From Aralia elata (taxonomy: Eukaryota; Streptophyta; Magnoliopsida; Apiales; Araliaceae), in assembly GCA_034770075.1 (NCBI GenBank), contig CM068386.1, positions 41,329,990 through 41,393,989 of the forward strand: a stretch of 64,000 nucleotides of DNA, in the 5' to 3' direction. The position numbers were made by a program, and so were the translations under genes. A model generated the notes under the pieces. It searched no databases, was not told where the DNA came from, and saw only the letters and a list, made by a program, of their open reading frames with translations. Below, piece after piece: positions 59,555 to 64,000 of the stretch; within the stretch, counting starts at the first letter, position 1, and every line of letters begins with the position of its first letter.

Positions 59555-60388
59555 ATGACTGATAGAGGAGAGCCCAGCCAGATTAGGGAGGAGGAGCCCC
59601 GAGATATTCACGTAGTTCACGAGCAGCTAGTGCAGAGGGAGCCATCCCCATTGATCACAGTTACAGGTCACGAGTATGAGCCTGAGACTGATCCTGAGGA
59701 GGACCCTGAGGAGGATCCTGAGGAGGACCCTGAAAAGGCTGAGGAGGAGGAGGAAGACCCTGAGGGGATATCACTATCTACTTTGGGTGTTCAGATGTAC
59801 GAGCAGGTGTATGATCGCAACATAGAGTTGCAGGACAGAGTGGAGGAATTAGAGAGGCAGCTGGCGGAGCGACAGACTGCTTTGGAGCAGAAGAGCAGTG
59901 AGATCGTGGAGCTAGACATACGTCTTGGAGACGTGGAGTGGAAGCTGGTTCATGTAGAGAGTGATAAGGAGGAGTTAGAGGAACAGGCTGCAGAACGTCA
60001 AACCACTCTAGAGCAGAAGGATGCTGAGATCCAAGACCTTTCTTCACGTCTTGCAGAGGCTGAGCAGAGGCTGGCACAGTCTGAGTATCGACGAGGACAG
60101 CTGATAGCGAGGAATGAAGTTGTAAGAGATGAGTTGAGAGAGGAGTCAGCTAAGCGGGCGAGAGTTGAGACAGCTTGGCTGAGGGAGGCTGATCGTGCAG
60201 ATCGTGTTGAGTGTGAAATGCGGTCAAAGAAGGCCAAGATTGATGAGATGGAGTATATTTTTCATACTACCATAGACAGAGCTCAAGATCGAGCTAATCG
60301 TCATCCAGATGTGATGGATCGTAGGATGATGACACGCATTATGGAGCAGGAACGCCAGGAAGCTGTACGTCGTGGAATGTCATCATAG
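59555..60388 (+). CDS. Coiled-coil protein ORF between PBS and gag, function unknown
   Basis: 277 codons from ATG 59555, which follows a TTTTGTTGTCAG splice-acceptor-like stretch. I do not recognise a family. Residues 1-35 are polar. About 45-70 is an acidic run made of DPEE repeats, encoded by 15-base tandem units. About 90-240 is a long heptad-rich coiled coil with an internal duplication of roughly 40 residues: (A)ERQTALEQKSSEI and AAERQTTLEQKDAEI each begin a copy. The C-terminus is basic. The frame is intact although pol is frameshifted. Position before gag, in sense orientation, is unusual for a chromovirus, though extra ORFs before gag are known in some other Gypsy lineages. A structural or RNA-binding accessory role is possible, but nothing in the sequence proves it. 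Confidence 0.75.
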   Translation: MTDRGEPSQIREEEPRDIHVVHEQLVQREPSPLITVTGHEYEPETDPEEDPEEDPEEDPEKAEEEEEDPEGISLSTLGVQMYEQVYDRNIELQDRVEELERQLAERQTALEQKSSEIVELDIRLGDVEWKLVHVESDKEELEEQAAERQTTLEQKDAEIQDLSSRLAEAEQRLAQSEYRRGQLIARNEVVRDELREESAKRARVETAWLREADRADRVECEMRSKKAKIDEMEYIFHTTIDRAQDRANRHPDVMDRRMMTRIMEQERQEAVRRGMSS

Positions 60389-60677
60389 ATTATGATTAGT
60401 TATGTTATTATGAAATTTATGAGTTAATAAGTTGTAATCCCAGTTTCTATAATGGGATAGAATATTGATGTAATCCTGAAACTTTGTGATTTCAGGATAG
60501 ATGATGTAAATAACTACGATACTATTTGTATTATGTTCTGAAAGCAGTTAATGAATAAAATGTGAAAGTTTATCAGATGTGTTATGTATTTAAGTGTTGT
60601 TCATAAATGTTTAAGTTAAGACTTAAATGTTTAGGTAATTGAGTAATAATCTAATAACGAGAATTCCTAACAGTAAA
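60389..60677 (+). other. Spacer before chromovirus gag
   Basis: AT-rich, no gene. Contains AATGAATAAAATGTG near 60551, a possible polyadenylation signal for the coiled-coil ORF. Confidence 0.4.
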
Positions 60678-62609
60678 ATGCCGCCAAGAAGACAACCAAC
60701 ACGTCAACAGACCCCAGAGGGATCTACCAATAATGAAGAAGCCAACGCAAATCCGATGCAGCAGTTGGTGAATCTGTTAACGGGAGCCTTTGCAAATCAA
60801 CCCCAAGCGCAGGCTACGACCTTCAAAGACTTCAAGGCTGTCGGACCTCCAGAATTTCAGGGCTCCATGAATCCGATTGAAGCTCAAACATGGATCATGG
60901 AGATGGAGAAAGTGTTCGATGTCGCCAGAGTCGGTGAAGACCAGAAAACGGCATTTGCGACATTCATGCTGAAATCAGAAGCCAGCTACTGGTGGCAGGC
61001 AAACAAAACTCGTGGTGGTCAGGGTATAATACCGTGGGAGCGGTTTAAAGAAATATTTTTCAAGACATACTTCCCAGTAAGCGCGCAGAACCAGATGGAA
61101 GTGCAGTTCCTAGAGCTGAAGCAAGGTACTATGACGGTACCTGAATATGCTGCAAAGTTCAATGAGCTGGCAAGGTTTGCGCCATATCAGGTTAACACGG
61201 ATGAGCGGAAGGCTAGGAGATTTGAGCAGGGACTGAAACCCTGGTTATATAGTAGAGTTTCGTTGTTTCAACTAAGTTCATTTGCGGCAGTGCTAGAAAA
61301 GGCAATTATCGCTGAAGGAGGCAGTGATGCTCTGTCAAAGTACAACCAGGAGCAGAAGAAAAAGAAGAATGAGAATGAAAACAAAGCAAGTGGTAGCCAT
61401 GGGGGCAGTAATCAGAAAAGGAAGTGGAATGATAGTAACTCTGTGGGAAGTCAGCAGGGTAATCAGAAGAAGAAGATAGAGGTGTGCAGCAACTGTGGGA
61501 AGAGCCATATGGGTGCTTGTTTGAAGGGTAAGCGGGTGTGCTTCAACTGTGGACAAGAGGGCCATATTTCACCAAATTGCCCTAATCCGAAGAAAGGAGC
61601 ATGTTTCATTTGCGGGTCGAAGGATCACTTTGCCAGAGAGTGCCCTAAGAAAACAGCTACAGGAGGAGCTGGTGCAGGAAAAGGGAGCAGCGGTGGAGGT
61701 AATCTGACTATCACCGGACCGACACAGCCCAACCGACCTACCGCTCGAACGTTCAACATGACAGTGCAGGACGCTGTGCAGTCAAAGGATGTGGTGTCAG
61801 GTATCATTCCAGTCAATAATATTAATGCTTATGTATTGTTTGACTCGGGTGCTACTTGCTCATTTATATCCGATGATTTTGCTAAGAACTTAGAATTACC
61901 CCAGGAAGAACTAGATTACCCTATGAACATAGAGATTGCGAATAGGGAAATAATTCCTGTTAAACTTATCCACAAGGATTGTCAAATAGATATTAAGGGT
62001 CAGATAACGACGGTAAACTTGATCCCAATTCGACTTGGGGAGTTTGACGTTATATTGGGTATGGATTGGTTGACTAATCATGGGGCAGTCATTGACTGTC
62101 AAAAGAAGTGTATAAACCTTATGACTCCGTCAAAGGTTGTGTTTTATGGTAGCAAATCGCCTAGACAAGCGAGTTGTCTGACGATGATGCAGGCCAGAAA
62201 GATGTTGAGGCAAGGCTGTGTAGGGTATCTAGCCTACATAGTTGATATACGAAAGGAAGGTGCAAAGCTGGAAGAGATACCAGTGGTTAGAGATTTCATA
62301 GACGTGTTTCCTGAAGATTTACCAGGATTACCGCCAGATAGGGAAATCGAGTTTGTGATTGATTTAGCACCGGGAACGGCCCCTATATCGAAGGCCCCGT
62401 ATCGAATGGCTCCAGTGGAATTAAAGGAGTTGATGGCGCAGCTACAGGAGTTGCTAGATAAAAAGTATATTCAACCGAGCGTTTCGCCGTGGGGAGCGCC
62501 GGTATTATTTGTTAAGAAGAAGGATGGATCAATGCGTCTTTGCATTGATTATAGAGAATTGAACAAGGTCACGATCAAAAACAAGTATCCGTTTGCCAAG
62601 GATCGATGA
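60678..62609 (+). CDS. gag-pol: Chromovirus gag-protease-RT N-terminus
   Basis: The upstream frame has no ATG. The start is set at 60678 ([15 protein letters not shown]). Gag: [36 protein letters not shown], then the [12 protein letters not shown] region. Three zinc knuckles follow: [26 protein letters not shown] and [14 protein letters not shown]. The aspartic protease has [13 protein letters not shown] and continues to [17 protein letters not shown]. The RT N-terminus includes [36 protein letters not shown] and [18 protein letters not shown]. The frame ends at 62609 because of one extra T in a run at about 62591-62593. The next frame resumes immediately with [10 protein letters not shown]. 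Gag and pol are in one frame, as in most plant chromoviruses. Confidence 0.9.
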   Translation: MPPRRQPTRQQTPEGSTNNEEANANPMQQLVNLLTGAFANQPQAQATTFKDFKAVGPPEFQGSMNPIEAQTWIMEMEKVFDVARVGEDQKTAFATFMLKSEASYWWQANKTRGGQGIIPWERFKEIFFKTYFPVSAQNQMEVQFLELKQGTMTVPEYAAKFNELARFAPYQVNTDERKARRFEQGLKPWLYSRVSLFQLSSFAAVLEKAIIAEGGSDALSKYNQEQKKKKNENENKASGSHGGSNQKRKWNDSNSVGSQQGNQKKKIEVCSNCGKSHMGACLKGKRVCFNCGQEGHISPNCPNPKKGACFICGSKDHFARECPKKTATGGAGAGKGSSGGGNLTITGPTQPNRPTARTFNMTVQDAVQSKDVVSGIIPVNNINAYVLFDSGATCSFISDDFAKNLELPQEELDYPMNIEIANREIIPVKLIHKDCQIDIKGQITTVNLIPIRLGEFDVILGMDWLTNHGAVIDCQKKCINLMTPSKVVFYGSKSPRQASCLTMMQARKMLRQGCVGYLAYIVDIRKEGAKLEEIPVVRDFIDVFPEDLPGLPPDREIEFVIDLAPGTAPISKAPYRMAPVELKELMAQLQELLDKKYIQPSVSPWGAPVLFVKKKDGSMRLCIDYRELNKVTIKNKYPFAKDR

Positions 62610-63845
62610 CCTGTTTGACCAACTGAAGGGGGCAAGGTACTTTTCAAAGATAGATTTACGAAGTGGGTACCATCAGTTGAAGGTGAGACAGGAGGATATA
62701 CCAAAGACGGCATTTCGGACTAGATATGGTCACTATGAGTTTTTGGTTATGTCATTTGGTTTAACGAATGCGCCTGCAGCATTCATGGACTTAATGAATA
62801 GGGTGTTCAAACCATTTCTGGATAAATTCGTAGTGGTGTTTATAGACGACATCCTCGTATATTCCAAAACTCAGGAAGAACACGTCGAGCATTTGAGGGT
62901 GACATTAGAGGCGTTAAGGAAAGAGAAATTGTATGCAAAATTTTCGAAGTGCGAATTTTGGTTGGAACGTGTACAATTTCTTGGGCATGTGATTGATAAG
63001 GACGGAGAAGTAGTGAGTATCGGTAGACCCATCCAAAGTCGAAGCTGTGATAAACTGGGATCAGCCGAAAACACCGTCAGAAGTGAGGAGTTTCCTAGGT
63101 TTGGCAGGATATTATAGGCGTTTTATTCAAGATTTCTCGAGAATCGCCACTCCGTTAACGAATTTAACAAGAAAATCAGTGAAGTTTGTTTGGACGGAGA
63201 AGTGCGAAGAGAGTTTCCAAGAACTAAAGAAGAGACTAAGTTCGGGCACCTGTATTGTCTTTGCCAGATGATACAGGAAATTTTGTGGTGTATAGCGACG
63301 CATCGCATAAGGGACTTGGTTGTGTGTTGATGCAGAATGGAAAGGTTATTGCATATGCATCGCGCCAACTAAAAGACTATGAAAAAGGGTATCCGACCCA
63401 TGACTTAGAGTTAGCAGCTGTGGTGTTTGCTCTGAAAATCTGGCCACACTATCTCTATGGGGAGAAGTGTGAAATATACACAGACCATAAAAGTCTGAAG
63501 TATATTTTTACACAGAAAGATTTGAATATGCGGCAAAGGAGATGGATAGAGTTAATCAAGGACTATGATTGTGAAATTCTATACCATCCGGGAAAAGCCA
63601 ATGTGGTTGCAGACGCTTTGAGCAGGAAGGGTCGGGAGAAATTGTTTTTGTTAACCGCTCAGGAAAAGCTCGTGGAGGAAATGGCTAAGTTGGAACTAGA
63701 AGTGAAGAATCAGATTGAGTCGACCGAAAAATTATTTCAGATAGAAACCCAACCAACTCTGGTGGAAAAAGTGAAGGAAGCGCAACTCAAAGATGAGGAA
63801 TGTGTTGAGATACGAAAAAGATTGCTTGAGGGAGAAAAAGCTTAA
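62593..63845 (+). pseudogene. pol: Chromovirus RT and RNase H, frameshifted
   Basis: RT core: [34 protein letters not shown] and [10 protein letters not shown] at about 62839-62868, then [11 protein letters not shown]. Extra bases at about 63014-63022 shift the frame, and [23 protein letters not shown] continues in a second frame (63047-63271). An extra G at about 63244 shifts again. RNase H follows: [52 protein letters not shown]. The last shift is an A-run insertion at about 63836. Each break is a short insertion, so residual sequencing error is as likely as decay. Confidence 0.85.
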
Positions 63846-64000
63846 ATACAAAGTTGACACCGAAGGACTGCTTAGATTCGAAGGCCGAATTTGGGTTCCG
63901 GCAGAACTAAAGATCAGAGAAGAGATTTTGACCGAAGCCCATAGTTCAAGATTTTCGGTTCACCCAGGAAGTACGAAGATGTACCAAGATCTTCGCCAAC
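63840..64000 (+). CDS. pol: Chromovirus integrase N-terminus, partial
   Basis: After the A-run shift the frame reads [19 protein letters not shown], then [20 protein letters not shown] to the window end. This is the H-H part of the HHCC integrase zinc finger (EAH and HPG-TKMY). The remainder lies beyond the window. Confidence 0.8.

Larger units (their letters stand above)
59308..64000 (+). mobile_element. Tekay/Del-like Ty3/Gypsy chromovirus, internal region, truncated by window end
   Basis: PBS at 59313, an extra coiled-coil ORF, gag with three zinc knuckles, protease, RT, RNase H and the beginning of integrase, all plus strand. Sequence style ([34 protein letters not shown]) places it among chromoviruses, probably Tekay/Del. 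The chromodomain, if present, lies beyond the window. Four frameshifts, each one or a few bases, occur in pol. Confidence 0.85.

Noticed and set aside
1..64000. tRNA or rRNA genes
   Set aside because: No cloverleaf-like or rRNA-like sequence noticed by eye. The Met-tRNA-like matches are only the short primer binding sites.

Overview
The window is repeat-dense nuclear DNA of a flowering plant. Every substantial reading frame belongs to an LTR retrotransposon or to a gene carried by one, and no ordinary host gene is visible. The plant assignment rests on a Tat/Ogre-type Ty3/Gypsy element with two RNase H domains and an intron in pol, plant mobile domain (PMD) genes, a plant-type Ty1/Copia element with a Met-tRNA primer site, and AT-rich spacers. 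The species cannot be named.

Layout: (1) 1-2373, AT-rich spacer with a tandem TATA-containing repeat and a CCGGTT-rich repeat. (2) 2374-20891, a full Tat-like Gypsy element. Its gag-pol is on the minus strand, so its 5' LTR is at the right. Between integrase and the 3' LTR lie two genes on the opposite strand: a three-exon PMD gene and a second gene resembling the DUF7745/PMD family with a coiled-coil tail. Beyond them come a 35-bp minisatellite and palindrome arrays. (3) 21610-30655, a Copia element, also minus strand, in an older LTR-like sequence. (4) 31121-31220, exactly 100 N. (5) 31221-56623, the same succession again: the Gypsy element from inside its minisatellite, the Copia element with target duplication ATATG, and the same flanks. 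(6) About 56699-64000, the 5' part of a plus-strand Tekay/Del-like chromovirus: LTR, PBS, a coiled-coil ORF before gag, gag-pol, and the start of integrase at the window edge.

Main interpretation: 5069-31120 and 31221-56623 are two versions of one locus on either side of an assembly gap, sharing insertions, stop codons and flanks. The simplest explanation is an unmerged contig overlap or an alternative haplotype, not a biological duplication. Parts of both versions (about 20.1-26.7 kb and 31.2-33.2 kb) are full of small extra bases, like uncorrected long-read sequence. The best reading of the Gypsy element takes copy A up to about 13.3 kb and copy B from about 39.5 kb onward.

The most interesting biology is the antisense two-gene cargo in the Tat-like element, with splice sites that restore frame, and the short pol intron whose removal joins the protease part in frame to reverse transcriptase. 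Both gag-pols carry shared nonsense codons, so these copies look non-autonomous.
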